Shown: one piece after another, positions 49,634 to 58,579 of the stretch
Numbering within the stretch: position 1 is the stretch's first letter
Layout: every line of letters starts with the position of its first letter
Assembly: GCF_000935125.1 (NCBI RefSeq)
Contig: NZ_JRKI01000008.1
Location: 361,445 to 425,444 of the forward strand
Direction: 5' to 3'
Origin: Streptomyces natalensis ATCC 27448
Lineage (GTDB): Bacteria > Actinomycetota > Actinomycetes > Streptomycetales > Streptomycetaceae
Length of the DNA stretch: 64,000 nucleotides
Translations under genes and position numbers: made by a program
Notes under the pieces: model-generated
Told to the model about the DNA's origin: nothing
What the model saw: the letters and a program-made list of their open reading frames with translations, nothing else
The model's database searches: none

Positions 49634-49954
49634 GTGTACGCGATCGTGCGCACCGGCGGACGCCAGCAGAAGGTTGCTGTTGGCGACGTCATCGAGGTTG
49701 ACCGCATTTCCACCAGCAAGGTCGGCGACACCGTCGAGCTCTCCACGCTGCTGGTCGTCGATGGTGACGCCGTCACCAGTGACCCGTGGGTTCTGGCCGG
49801 AGTGAAGGTCCAGGCCGAGGTTGTCGACCACCACAAGGGCGACAAGATCCGGATCCAGAAGTACAAGAACAAGACCGGTTACAAGAAGCGGATCGGCCAC
49901 CGCCAGCTCCACACGGCGCTGAAGATCACCGGCATCGACGCTCCGGCGAAGTAA
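49634..49954 (+). CDS. rplU: 50S ribosomal protein L21
   Basis: The 106-residue protein starts [19 protein letters not shown], the universal L21 beginning, and ends with the basic [14 protein letters not shown] segment. It binds 23S rRNA. GTG 49634 has an AAAGAGAG site upstream. The frame is open further but the family starts here. Co-transcribed with rpmA 14 bases downstream. Confidence 0.97.
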   Translation: MYAIVRTGGRQQKVAVGDVIEVDRISTSKVGDTVELSTLLVVDGDAVTSDPWVLAGVKVQAEVVDHHKGDKIRIQKYKNKTGYKKRIGHRQLHTALKITGIDAPAK

Positions 49955-49968
49955 GGGACTGAGGAGAC

Positions 49969-50226
49969 ATGGCACACAAGAAGGGCGCATCGTCGACCCG
50001 GAACGGTCGCGATTCCAATGCTCAGCGGCTCGGCGTGAAGCGCTTCGGCGGTCAGGCCGTCCTCGCCGGTGAGATCCTGGTCCGCCAGCGTGGCACCCAC
50101 TTCCACCCGGGCACGGGCGTCGGCCGCGGCGGCGACGACACCCTGTTCGCCCTTGAGGCCGGTGCGGTGCAGTTCGGCACCCACCGTGGCCGCAAGGTCG
50201 TGAACATCGTCCCGGTCGCCCAGTAA
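49969..50226 (+). CDS. rpmA: 50S ribosomal protein L27
   Basis: The 85-residue protein starts [23 protein letters not shown]. Its flexible N-terminus reaches the peptidyl-transferase centre. There is no N-terminal extension, unlike Firmicutes L27 which is cleaved. GAGGAG lies just before the ATG. A long terminator follows. Confidence 0.98.
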   Translation: MAHKKGASSTRNGRDSNAQRLGVKRFGGQAVLAGEILVRQRGTHFHPGTGVGRGGDDTLFALEAGAVQFGTHRGRKVVNIVPVAQ

Positions 50227-50253
50227 TCACGGCACGGACGTAGCACAGCACCA

Positions 50254-50306
50254 CCAGGGGCGGACCGCCTTTTCCCGCGTGAGCGGGAAGGCCGGTCCGC
50301 CCCTGG
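50254..50306 (+). terminator. Terminator of rplU-rpmA
   Basis: CCAGGGGCGGACCG (50254-50267) pairs with CGGTCCGCCCCTGG (50293-50306), and an inner TTCCCGC/GCGGGAA stem caps it. Confidence 0.85.
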
Positions 50307-50370
50307 CGTGTTACGACAGAGACATTCCGCAGTACGCAGACATTCCCGTTTATCTGGAGGCACCCCAACC

Positions 50371-51807
50371 ATGACCACCTTCGTGGACCGCGTCGAGCTG
50401 CATGTCGCCGCGGGTAACGGAGGCCACGGCGTGGCCTCCGTGATGCGGGAGAAGTTCAAACCGCTGGGCGGCCCCGACGGCGGCAACGGCGGCCGCGGCG
50501 GCGATGTGATCCTGGTCGTCGACCAGGCCGTCACCACGCTCCTCGAATACCACCACCACCCGCATCGCAAGGCCACCAATGGTGCGCCGGGCGCGGGCGA
50601 CAACCGTTCCGGCAAGAACGGCCAGGACCTGGTGCTGCCGGTCCCCGACGGCACCGTGGTCCTCGACCGCAACGGCGAGGTGCTGGCCGACCTCGTCGGC
50701 CAGGGCACCACCTTCATCGCCGGCCAGGGCGGCCGCGGTGGCCTCGGCAACGCCGCACTGGCCTCGGCCCGTCGCAAGGCCCCCGGCTTCGCGCTGCTGG
50801 GCGAGCCCGGCGAGGCCCGCGACATCGTCCTCGAGCTGAAGACCGTCGCGGACGTGGCCCTGGTCGGCTACCCGAGCGCCGGAAAGTCCTCCCTGATCTC
50901 GGTCCTCTCGGCCGCCAAGCCGAAAATCGCGGACTACCCCTTCACCACCCTGGTGCCCAACCTCGGTGTGGTGACCGCCGGTTCGACCGTCTACACCATC
51001 GCGGACGTCCCCGGTCTGATCCCCGGCGCCAGCCAGGGCAAGGGCCTGGGTCTGGAGTTCCTGCGGCACGTCGAGCGCTGCGAGGTGCTCGTCCACGTTC
51101 TGGACACCGCGACCCTGGAGTCGGACCGCGACCCGGTCTCCGACCTCGACACCATCGAGGAGGAGCTCACCCAGTACGGCGGTCTCGACAACCGTCCCCG
51201 GGTGGTCGTCCTCAACAAGATCGACGTGCCGGACGGCAAGGACCTCGCCGACCTGATCCGCCCCGACCTGGAGGAGCGCGGCTACCGCGTCTTCGAGGTC
51301 TCGGCGGTCGCCCATATGGGCCTCAAGGAGCTGTCGTACGCGCTGGCCGACATCGTCGCCAAGGCCCGTGCGGCCAAGCCCGTACAGGAAGCCACCCGTA
51401 TCGTCATCCGGCCCAAGGCCGTGGACGACACGGGCTTCACGGTCACGGCCGAGGGCGAGAACTTCTTCCGCGTACGCGGCGAGAAGCCCGAGCGCTGGAT
51501 CCGCCAGACCGACTTCAACAACGACGAGGCCGTCGGTTACCTCGCCGACCGCCTGAACCGCCTGGGCGTGGAGGACGCGCTGCGCAAGGCGGGCGCCCAT
51601 GCCGGCGACGGCATCGCCATCGGTGCCGAGGACAACGCCGTCGTGTTCGACTGGGAGCCGATGATGGCGGCCGGTGCGGAGATGCTGGGCCGCCGTGGTG
51701 AGGACCACCGCATGGAGGCGCCCCGGCCGGCCGCGCAGCGCCGCCGGGACCGGGACGCGCAGCGGGACGAGTCCGACGAGGAGTACGACGGCTTCCAGCC
51801 GTTCTAG
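50371..51807 (+). CDS. obg: Obg/CgtA-family GTPase
   Basis: The 478-residue protein has a Gly-rich Obg fold (1-160), a G domain with [13 protein letters not shown] and NKID motifs (about 165-335), and an OCT domain (about 350-430) followed by an acidic tail. Obg acts in 50S ribosome assembly, and in Streptomyces it also affects aerial mycelium formation. ATG 50371 follows TGGAGG. Length equals that of S. coelicolor Obg. Confidence 0.98.
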   Translation: MTTFVDRVELHVAAGNGGHGVASVMREKFKPLGGPDGGNGGRGGDVILVVDQAVTTLLEYHHHPHRKATNGAPGAGDNRSGKNGQDLVLPVPDGTVVLDRNGEVLADLVGQGTTFIAGQGGRGGLGNAALASARRKAPGFALLGEPGEARDIVLELKTVADVALVGYPSAGKSSLISVLSAAKPKIADYPFTTLVPNLGVVTAGSTVYTIADVPGLIPGASQGKGLGLEFLRHVERCEVLVHVLDTATLESDRDPVSDLDTIEEELTQYGGLDNRPRVVVLNKIDVPDGKDLADLIRPDLEERGYRVFEVSAVAHMGLKELSYALADIVAKARAAKPVQEATRIVIRPKAVDDTGFTVTAEGENFFRVRGEKPERWIRQTDFNNDEAVGYLADRLNRLGVEDALRKAGAHAGDGIAIGAEDNAVVFDWEPMMAAGAEMLGRRGEDHRMEAPRPAAQRRRDRDAQRDESDEEYDGFQPF

Positions 51808-51842
51808 GCGTTCCGGCCCGTCCGGGCGGGCGCCGCGGATAC

Positions 51843-51880
51843 GGGAAGGCCCCGGGAGGAGATCCTCCCGGGGCCTTCCC
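51843..51880. terminator. Bidirectional terminator after obg
   Basis: An 18-bp perfect stem (51843-51860 and 51863-51880) with a 2-base centre lies between convergent obg and the glycerophosphotransferase gene. Confidence 0.9.
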
Positions 51881-51925
51881 CGTGTCGCGAGGCCGCTGTG
51901 CGGGGCCCTGGGTGCCCCGCTGCGG

Positions 51926-54022
51926 CTAGACCGCCGCCGGCGTGTCCGCGGCCCCGCTGGGCTCGTTTCCGGCCGTCACGGCGGCGTCTGACGCGTCCGC
52001 GGCGCCCTGCGAGCGCTGCCCGGGGATGCCCGTCAGACGGTTCTCCATCCGTCGGCGCCGCTCATCTGCCTGGGCGCACAGCGCCAGCGCGGCCTCGTTG
52101 AAGCGCACCGCGGACGGCGGGTCGGACGGGCCGAGCAGATGCTCCTTGAGCTCGGCGCGTTCGGCGGCGAGGGCATCGAGCTGCGGATCGCGCACGGCCT
52201 CCAGCAGCCCGGCCACCCCGCTCGCGTCGGGCGTGAGGATGGTCGCCGCCCGCACGGTGGGGAAGTTCGCCCGGAACTCCTCCTCGCTCATCCCCGAGGT
52301 GTTGGCGACCGCGTACGGCTTCTCGCTGCTCAGGTAGTCCGAGACCACGCTGGAGACATCGCTGATCAGCACGTCGGCCTCGTTGAAGCAGGCGAAGATG
52401 CCGGGCCGGGCGGTGGTGATGACCACGTGCTGCCAGTCGGGGAAGGAGTTCCAGTACGCCGCCTCCCAGGCGTCCACGGCGGCATCGACGGCGGCCGAGC
52501 GGCCCTCCTCCGGGGTGCCCTGAAGCCGCATCCGCTCCAGTTCGTCCGCGCTCTTGCGGAAGTCGGAGGTGGTCAGCGCCTGGAGCTCCTCGGCGCGGCG
52601 GGCCAGCTCGGCGGCGGCCTCGGGGCCGGGCTGCGCACCGCTGCGCCGGCCGTTCGCCTCGGCGATCATCGCCTGGATACGGGTGTTGGCGGCGCCCGCC
52701 CGCGGGTCGACCGAGCCGGTCATCGGGTGCGGCTTGTACAGCAGCCGGACGGTGTCGTCGGCGAGCAGCTCCCGGACGATGTTCTCGCCCGCCAGGATCA
52801 CCGAGGTGTTGCCCGGGTTGCCGTCCCAGCCCTCCCAGGTCGGGGCGTACAGCACGGTGGTCGGCCGGTCCTTCGGCGCGCCCTCGTACGGCAGGATCGG
52901 GGCCAGCTGCGGGCGGCCCACCTCGACGACGTCCTTGTCCTCCACGCCGATGTCGGCGAGCTGGTAGCGGTCGCGGGCCGCCGGGCCGGCCACCCACACC
53001 TCGTCGTACGCCTTGGCGTACGGGTTGCAGGAGGACAGCTTGTCGCTCTCGCCGTGGTTGATGAAGGCGTGCTTGATGGACGGGATCCGCAGGATCTGCG
53101 AGGTCTTGCCGGAGTTCGCCGGGTGCAGCAGGACCTTGAGCGTGGAGTGCTCCAGGCGCATCAGGTTGGCGACCTTGGGGATGCAGACGATCGGGATGTC
53201 CGTGGCCTCGATCTTCTGCACCATGAAGCGCTCGCGGAGCACGATGATCGGGTTGCCGTCCAGGTCGGCGAGGGTGCTCAGCCACATGTTGGCCTGGTAG
53301 GCGGAGGACGCGCCGCCGGAGAAGTACATGCCGACCGTGGGCCCGTACTCGGCGAGCCAGCCGTCCAGCCACTCCAGGGCGCGCTGCTCGGAGACGACCC
53401 GCTTCTTGGGCAGCAGCCAGGTGCCCAGGTAGACGGTGCCAGCGGCGGAGAGGACCAGGGAGACGGCGATGCCGATGCCGCCCCAGTACGCGTCGGTGGT
53501 GACCGCGGTCACCATCATGCCCGTGGTGGTGGGGACCGAGAAGCGCAACAGCCGCCGGCCCGTCTGGCGGGAGAGGATGCGCGGCGGGGCATCGGACAGC
53601 CGCAGCGCGCTCGTGTCGATGTTGCGCGTCACGAACGGCAGGCTGCGGGTCCGCCGGACCAGCACCGCGACCGCCTGGCACACGAAGTGGGTGCCGTAGA
53701 AGAGCAGCAGCGTGATGGTGAGCGGCGCCTGCTCCTCTAGCGGGTTGATGCCGTCGATGTGCAGCAGTCCGACAAGTATCACCATGTCGCGCAGCAGTTG
53801 GCGGACCGTGACGTCGAACCGGATCCGGCCGAGCACGGACAGCAGGCCGGGCTGCTTGTGCTGGAGGATCAGGTCGAGTCCCAGGTTGACCACGGACGCG
53901 GCGATGAACAGCGGAATGATCGGCAGCAGCGCACCCACCAGCTGGGCGGTGAACGCGAGCATCATCGCGAAGAGGGCCGCGAGCTGCACGGCTCGGCGGG
54001 GGGCGAATCCGGCGGAAGGCAC
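51926..54022 (-). CDS. TagF-like CDP-glycerol glycerophosphotransferase family protein
   Basis: The 698-residue protein has an N-terminal membrane part (about 10-190, several helices) and a C-terminal GT-B domain (about 240-670) of the glycerophosphotransferase family. Conserved parts are FINHGESDKL, VLYAPTWEG, LLYKPHP and DVSSVVSDYL. TagF-type enzymes polymerise teichoic-acid-like chains. The start is GTG 54022, with AGGAG 10 bases upstream. The frame is open to 54223 but the upstream peptide looks non-coding. The gene is close to the wall-synthesis block. It may help build an anionic glycopolymer. Confidence 0.85.
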   Translation of the reverse strand: MPSAGFAPRRAVQLAALFAMMLAFTAQLVGALLPIIPLFIAASVVNLGLDLILQHKQPGLLSVLGRIRFDVTVRQLLRDMVILVGLLHIDGINPLEEQAPLTITLLLFYGTHFVCQAVAVLVRRTRSLPFVTRNIDTSALRLSDAPPRILSRQTGRRLLRFSVPTTTGMMVTAVTTDAYWGGIGIAVSLVLSAAGTVYLGTWLLPKKRVVSEQRALEWLDGWLAEYGPTVGMYFSGGASSAYQANMWLSTLADLDGNPIIVLRERFMVQKIEATDIPIVCIPKVANLMRLEHSTLKVLLHPANSGKTSQILRIPSIKHAFINHGESDKLSSCNPYAKAYDEVWVAGPAARDRYQLADIGVEDKDVVEVGRPQLAPILPYEGAPKDRPTTVLYAPTWEGWDGNPGNTSVILAGENIVRELLADDTVRLLYKPHPMTGSVDPRAGAANTRIQAMIAEANGRRSGAQPGPEAAAELARRAEELQALTTSDFRKSADELERMRLQGTPEEGRSAAVDAAVDAWEAAYWNSFPDWQHVVITTARPGIFACFNEADVLISDVSSVVSDYLSSEKPYAVANTSGMSEEEFRANFPTVRAATILTPDASGVAGLLEAVRDPQLDALAAERAELKEHLLGPSDPPSAVRFNEAALALCAQADERRRRMENRLTGIPGQRSQGAADASDAAVTAGNEPSGAADTPAAV

Positions 54023-54424
54023 GGTGGCAGGGCTCCTGGCAGCAATAAAGGTCAGGGGGAGGCCGAAGGGGGTGGCCGGGGCCCGCGCTGCGACGCCGCC
54101 GGAGCGGCGAAACGGGACCGATGGACACCCGACCGTATGACCTTGTTGGCCTTGGTGACAATCTGCTGTGGCTCTCATCACCGCGAAAGCGGACCAAACG
54201 AGCAACCATATGGACCCCACCACCGTCTTAACGATTTCCAGGGCAGGCCGGGACGCCGTACGGGGAACGTCGTCCGGGCAACCGGGCCCACCCGTCGCCG
54301 CGGCGAGCCGCGGTGTCCGCGCGGGCGTCCGCCAGGCGATATCGCGACGCGCCCAAGGCCGGTCCTGCCGTAGATTGCGCCCGTAGGACCGTTTCAGGGG
54401 CGAGCGACAACAGGGGTATCTCAG
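54023..54424. other. 402-bp divergent promoter region between the TagF-like gene and proB
   Basis: It contains one promoter candidate toward the TagF-like gene and the proB leader. Apart from these I see no gene or strong repeat. Confidence 0.55.
54132..54161 (-). promoter_or_regulatory. Promoter candidate for the TagF-like gene
   Basis: On the minus strand TTGTCA (54161-54156) and TACGGT (54137-54132) are separated by 18 bp. This gives a leader of about 100 bases. Confidence 0.4.
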
Positions 54425-55570
54425 GTGTCAGGCGCAGCAGGCGCGACAGGTGCGAAAGGCGCGCGGCAGGATGTGGCGGACGCCCGCCGGATCGTGGTCA
54501 AGATCGGCTCGTCGTCGCTGACCACGGCCGCCGGGGGACTGGACGCGGACCGCGTGGACGCGCTGGTGGACGTGCTGGCCAAACATGAGGACAAGGAGAT
54601 CGTGCTGGTCTCCTCCGGAGCCATCGCGGCCGGGCTCGCGCCGCTGGGGCTGGAGCGCCGCCCGCGCGACCTGGCCCGCCAGCAGGCCGCCGCCAGCGTC
54701 GGCCAGGGCCTGCTCGTCGCCCGGTACACCGCCTCCTTCGCGCGTTACGGCCGCCGCGTCGGCCAGGTCCTGCTGACCTCCGACGACACCAGCCGCCGCG
54801 CCCACTACCGCAACGCCTACCGCACCCTGGACCAGCTGCTGGCCATGGGCGCCGTACCGATCGTCAACGAGAACGACACCGTCGCCACCGACGAGATCCG
54901 CTTCGGCGACAACGACCGCCTCGCCGCGCTGGTCGCCCATCTGGTCCGCGCCGATGTGCTGATCCTGCTCTCCGACGTGGACGGGCTCTACGACGGCGAC
55001 CCTTCCACCCCCGGTACGTCGCGGATAGCGGAGGTGCGCGGGCCCCAGGACCTGGAGGGGATCTCCATCGGGAGCGCGGGCAAGGCCGGGGTGGGCACCG
55101 GCGGCATGGTCACCAAGGTCGAGGCGGCCCGGATCGCGGCGGCGGCCGGCGTCCCGGTCGTCCTCACCTCCGCCGTGCACGCCGCCGATGCGCTGGCCGG
55201 CGGCCCCACCGGCACCCACTTCCTGCCCACCGGCCGCCGCTCCGCCGACCGGCTGCTGTGGCTGGCGCACGCCTCCACCCCGCGGGGCGCGCTGGTCCTG
55301 GACGACGGCGCCGTCGAGGCCGTGGTCGAACGGCATTCCTCGCTGCTGCCGGCCGGGATCGCCGCCGTCGAGGGGGAGTTCTCCGCCGGTGACCCGGTCG
55401 AGCTGCGCGACGGCGGGGGGCGGGCGGTGGCCCGTGGGCTCGTCAATTTCGATGCCCGGGAAATCCCCCGTCTGATGGGCCGCTCGACCCGCGATCTCGC
55501 CCGTGAGCTGGGCCCCGCCTATGAGCGGGAGGTCGTGCACCGCGACGATCTGGTGCTGCTGCACCACTGA
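54425..55570 (+). CDS. proB: Glutamate 5-kinase
   Basis: The 381-residue enzyme phosphorylates glutamate, the first step to proline. The amino-acid-kinase domain has RRIVVKIGSSSLT, VSSGAIAAGL, NENDTVATDEIRFGDNDRLAA and GGMVTKVEAARIA. A C-terminal PUA domain (about 290-375) carries ARGLVNFDAREI. Feedback inhibition by proline is expected. The start is uncertain: GTG 54425 follows AGGGG, and a second GTG at 54476 (VADARRIV) is possible. It is followed by an unknown gene and proA. Confidence 0.96.
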   Translation: MSGAAGATGAKGARQDVADARRIVVKIGSSSLTTAAGGLDADRVDALVDVLAKHEDKEIVLVSSGAIAAGLAPLGLERRPRDLARQQAAASVGQGLLVARYTASFARYGRRVGQVLLTSDDTSRRAHYRNAYRTLDQLLAMGAVPIVNENDTVATDEIRFGDNDRLAALVAHLVRADVLILLSDVDGLYDGDPSTPGTSRIAEVRGPQDLEGISIGSAGKAGVGTGGMVTKVEAARIAAAAGVPVVLTSAVHAADALAGGPTGTHFLPTGRRSADRLLWLAHASTPRGALVLDDGAVEAVVERHSSLLPAGIAAVEGEFSAGDPVELRDGGGRAVARGLVNFDAREIPRLMGRSTRDLARELGPAYEREVVHRDDLVLLHH

Positions 55571-55860
55571 GCGCCTGCCGCCCGGCTGACGGCCGTCACG
55601 GCACGGAAACACCCCCGCGGCGCGGCGCGAAGTCCGGCCTTTCCGCGGAGACCTTCGCGAAAACGGCCCCGCGAGGGCCCGCGGGCTGGTCAACTTGGTG
55701 GCGGCGGCGCCGTGGGTCGGCGGCGTCCGGGGCGCCCGCGCACCTGGCGCCGTGGGGGAGCGGCGTCCGCAGCGCGCGAGCGCATACGCCGAAGTACGAC
55801 CGCACCCATCGGCTCCGCACTCCCCGAGGGCGGAGCGATTCGCAGCACAGGAGGCCGCCG

Positions 55861-56355
55861 GTGAGACGAGGGCGCCCGGGGGCTCTGCCCCGAGGGACGG
55901 CGGAGCGCACACTGACCAGCGTCCGGGCCGGGGAGGACGCCGTCCGCCCGGACGACCAGCGTACGGAGCGGGCCGGGACGGCACCGGCGGCGCCGGAGGG
56001 CGCCCGCCGGGAGGCGTCGCGGCTGTGGCACATCACGTTGAGCGTCTCGGGTGAGGAGGCGCCGTTGAAGGATGTCCGGCGCTCGCTCGAACAGCTCGCC
56101 CACGACCATCCCTTCCTGCTGACCAGCCGCTACGCCAACGACCACGCCGAGATCCGCTACTGGGAGGAGGCGCGGGACCTGCACGACGCCGCGGCGGTGG
56201 CCCTGCGGCTGTGGGGCGAACACCGCTCGACGGCCAACCTGCCGCCCTGGGAGATCGTCGGTCTGGAAGTCATCGACCGCGAGACCTACCACCAGCGCAT
56301 CGCCGAGGGATACGGGCCGCCACCGGCCTCGCCGGTCGGGGTCCATCCGTATTAG
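55861..56355 (+). CDS. Conserved hypothetical protein between proB and proA
   Basis: The 164-residue protein starts with a 55-residue basic, disordered leader, then a compact alpha/beta region: LWHITLSVSGEEAPL, LAHDHPFLLTSRYANDHAEIRYWEEARDL, and a tail ending EGYGPPPASPVGVHPY. I recognise the conserved core as a Streptomyces family of unknown function. GTG 55861 is well supported: AGGAGG is exactly 6 bases upstream, and no other start lies before the conserved part. The middle region could be a small ferredoxin-like fold, but this is a guess. A hairpin terminator follows. Confidence 0.85.
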   Translation: MRRGRPGALPRGTAERTLTSVRAGEDAVRPDDQRTERAGTAPAAPEGARREASRLWHITLSVSGEEAPLKDVRRSLEQLAHDHPFLLTSRYANDHAEIRYWEEARDLHDAAAVALRLWGEHRSTANLPPWEIVGLEVIDRETYHQRIAEGYGPPPASPVGVHPY

Positions 56356-56386
56356 GTCCAGCCCCGGGGGGGAAGTTGTGGCCGGG

Positions 56387-56432
56387 CCGGGGCCGCCGGC
56401 GTTCCGCACTGTGAAATGCGGGGCGGCCCCGG
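56387..56432 (+). terminator. Terminator before the proA promoter
   Basis: CCGGGGCCGCC (56387-56397) pairs exactly with GGCGGCCCCGG (56422-56432). An inner CCGCA/TGCGG stem strengthens the hairpin. It separates proA from the upstream gene. Confidence 0.55.
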
Positions 56433-56445
56433 TCCGTCATCGAGC

Positions 56446-56457
56446 TAGGCTTCGGCC
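56446..56457 (+). promoter_or_regulatory. Leaderless -10 element of proA
   Basis: TAGGCT (56446-56451), 6 bases, then ATG 56458. No Shine-Dalgarno sequence. Confidence 0.6.
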
Positions 56458-57726
56458 ATGACCAGCAGCGCATCCGCCACCTCGCCCGTCCTTGAGACCG
56501 CCCGCCGTGCGAAGGAGGCGGCCGCCGAGCTGGCGCCGCTGCCGCGGACGGCCCGCGACGGGGCGCTGCTCGCCATCGCCGACGCCCTGGTGGCCCGTAC
56601 GGACGCGATCGTCGCCGCGAACGCCGAGGACATCGCCAAGGCGCGCGCCGCCGGCACCGCCGAGTCGATCGTGGACCGGCTCACCCTCACCCCCGAGCGG
56701 ATCGCCGCCATCGCCGCGGATGTGCGCGATGTGGTCGGGCTGCCCGACCCGGTGGGCGAGGTGGTCCGTGGCTCGACCCTGCCCAACGGCCTGGACCTGC
56801 GCCAGGTCCGGGTCCCGCTCGGTGTGATCGGCATCATCTACGAGGCCCGGCCCAATGTGACGGTCGACGCCGCCGCGCTGTGCCTGAAGTCGGGCAACGC
56901 CGTGCTGCTGCGCGGCTCGTCCTCCGCGTACGCATCGAACACCGCCCTGGTGGAGGTGCTCCGCCAGGCCGTCGAGGGCGCCGGGCTCCCCGCCGACGCG
57001 GTGCAGCTGGTGCCGGGCGAGAGCCGCGAGTCGGTCCGCGAGCTGATGCGGGCCCGCGGCCTGGTGGACGTGCTGATCCCGCGCGGCGGCGCCTCGCTGA
57101 TCCGTACGGTCGTCGAGGAGTCCATCGTCCCGGTGATCGAGACCGGCACCGGCAACTGCCACGTCTACGTCGACGAGGCCGCCGACATCGACATGGCGAT
57201 CGACATCCTGATCAACTCCAAGGCGCAGCGGCCCAGCGTCTGCAACGCCGCCGAGACGGTGCTGGTGCACGCCGGGATCGCCGAGAAGTTCCTGCCGCGC
57301 GCCCTGGAGGCGCTCACCCAGGCGGGCGTGGTGGTGCACGGCGACGCCGCCTGGCAGCAGGCCGGCCCCGGGCTGGTCGCGCCCGCCACCGACGAGGACT
57401 GGGCGACCGAGTACCTCTCGTACGACATCGCGGCCGCCGTGGTGCCGGACCTGGACGCGGCGGTGGCGCACATCCGGCGCTGGACCTCCGGCCACACCGA
57501 GGCGATCGTCACCACCTCGCAGGCCGCCGCCCGCCGCTTCACCCAGTTGGTGGATTCCACGACCGTCGCGGTCAATGCCTCCACCCGTTTCACCGACGGC
57601 GGCCAGTTCGGCTTCGGCGCCGAGATCGGCATCTCCACGCAGAAGCTTCACGCCCGCGGCCCCATGGGCCTGCCGGAGCTCACGTCGACGAAGTACATCG
57701 TCACGGGGGACGGGCACACCCGCTAG
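56458..57726 (+). CDS. proA: Glutamate-5-semialdehyde dehydrogenase (gamma-glutamyl phosphate reductase)
   Basis: The 422-residue enzyme makes glutamate semialdehyde with NADPH, the second proline step after ProB. Family motifs are [33 protein letters not shown], the catalytic cysteine in [14 protein letters not shown] near residue 262, and [23 protein letters not shown]. Unlike the common proBA operon, proA is preceded by another gene, a hairpin and a leaderless promoter, so it is separately transcribed. Confidence 0.97.
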   Translation: MTSSASATSPVLETARRAKEAAAELAPLPRTARDGALLAIADALVARTDAIVAANAEDIAKARAAGTAESIVDRLTLTPERIAAIAADVRDVVGLPDPVGEVVRGSTLPNGLDLRQVRVPLGVIGIIYEARPNVTVDAAALCLKSGNAVLLRGSSSAYASNTALVEVLRQAVEGAGLPADAVQLVPGESRESVRELMRARGLVDVLIPRGGASLIRTVVEESIVPVIETGTGNCHVYVDEAADIDMAIDILINSKAQRPSVCNAAETVLVHAGIAEKFLPRALEALTQAGVVVHGDAAWQQAGPGLVAPATDEDWATEYLSYDIAAAVVPDLDAAVAHIRRWTSGHTEAIVTTSQAAARRFTQLVDSTTVAVNASTRFTDGGQFGFGAEIGISTQKLHARGPMGLPELTSTKYIVTGDGHTR

Positions 57727-57827
57727 AACGCTTCGTCGTGGTGGGCCGGGGCGGGAGCCGTTGTCGGTTGCTGTGGGGATTCCCGTTCTCTGCCGGAATC
57801 TCTCTGCCCAAAACGAGCGGCCGGGGC

Positions 57828-57839
57828 TAACCTGGACGG
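57828..57839 (+). promoter_or_regulatory. Leaderless -10 element of the 57840 gene
   Basis: TAACCT (57828-57833), 6 bases, then GTG 57840. No Shine-Dalgarno sequence. Confidence 0.6.
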
Positions 57840-58463
57840 GTGCCGGACGACGTGGGGGGCATGCCGTTCCAGGACGGCGAAGAGCCCGACGAGCACCACC
57901 ACGGAAGAGCGGATGAGGAATTCGCTTCCGTGGTCTTCGACGAGGAATTCGTCCGGTCCGCGCGGATCCATGAGCCCTCGGCGGTCGAGCGCATGCTGGC
58001 CGCCGCCGAGGCGCGCGCCGAGGCCGAGGCCGCCCGCTCGGGGCCGGGCTTCGGCCCCGAGGGCGCGGACGGCCCCCGGGAGCGCGGTGCGGCCGCCCGG
58101 CGGACCGGTGACCACGACACCTGCGACGATTACGGGGAATACGGCGAATACGGCCCGTACGGCCCCTACGGCGGCTCGCTGCGGCCCTACCGCGGCGGGC
58201 CCCGCTGGCACCGGCCGATTGCCTGGGTGCTGGCCGTGGTGATGGGCATCGGGCTGGTCGCGCTGGCCTTCAGCGCGGTCTCCCGCGGGGCCGCCGGCCG
58301 CAACGAGAGCCCGGCGCCGCGGCCCGCCTCCAGCGAGCCCGCGACCGGCGAGACGTCCTCGGGCGGGCGCGCGGGCGGCCGGACGCTGCGGCCCGGGCTG
58401 GTGCCGTCCGCCTCGGCCGAATCCGCGCCGCCGTCGGCGTCCGCGGCGCACCGGGCGCACTGA
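57840..58463 (+). CDS. Single-pass membrane protein with SVVFDEEFVR motif (first of a pair)
   Basis: The 207-residue protein has a cytosolic, acidic and charged N-terminal half (residues 1-122) containing ASVVFDEEFVRSARIHEPSAVER near residue 30 and YGEYGEYGPYGPYGG near 100, one membrane helix (about 124-144, IAWVLAVVMGIGLVALAFSAV), and a 60-residue external Ser/Ala/Pro tail. The same cytosolic motif occurs in the next gene. The gene corresponds in position to S. coelicolor SCO2584, next to proA. Function unknown. The GTG start is leaderless. Confidence 0.82.
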   Translation: MPDDVGGMPFQDGEEPDEHHHGRADEEFASVVFDEEFVRSARIHEPSAVERMLAAAEARAEAEAARSGPGFGPEGADGPRERGAAARRTGDHDTCDDYGEYGEYGPYGPYGGSLRPYRGGPRWHRPIAWVLAVVMGIGLVALAFSAVSRGAAGRNESPAPRPASSEPATGETSSGGRAGGRTLRPGLVPSASAESAPPSASAAHRAH

Positions 58464-58567
58464 CCGGTGGGCGGGCAGACCCTCCGGGCCGGGCGCCCGG
58501 TGGGACGGGGGGAGCGGGCCGCTGAAGTTGGCGTCCGTCCCGGCGTTTACCTTCGCCGCACCGGACC

Positions 58568-58579
58568 TACCCTAGTTGT
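58568..58579 (+). promoter_or_regulatory. Leaderless -10 element of the 58580 gene
   Basis: TACCCT (58568-58573), 6 bases, then ATG 58580. No Shine-Dalgarno sequence. Confidence 0.6.

Noticed and set aside
45766..49872. 1368-codon minus-strand frame opposite rne
   Set aside because: It is a shadow of the Arg/Ala/Glu-rich arms of RNase E. It is only Leu/Gly/Arg repeats.
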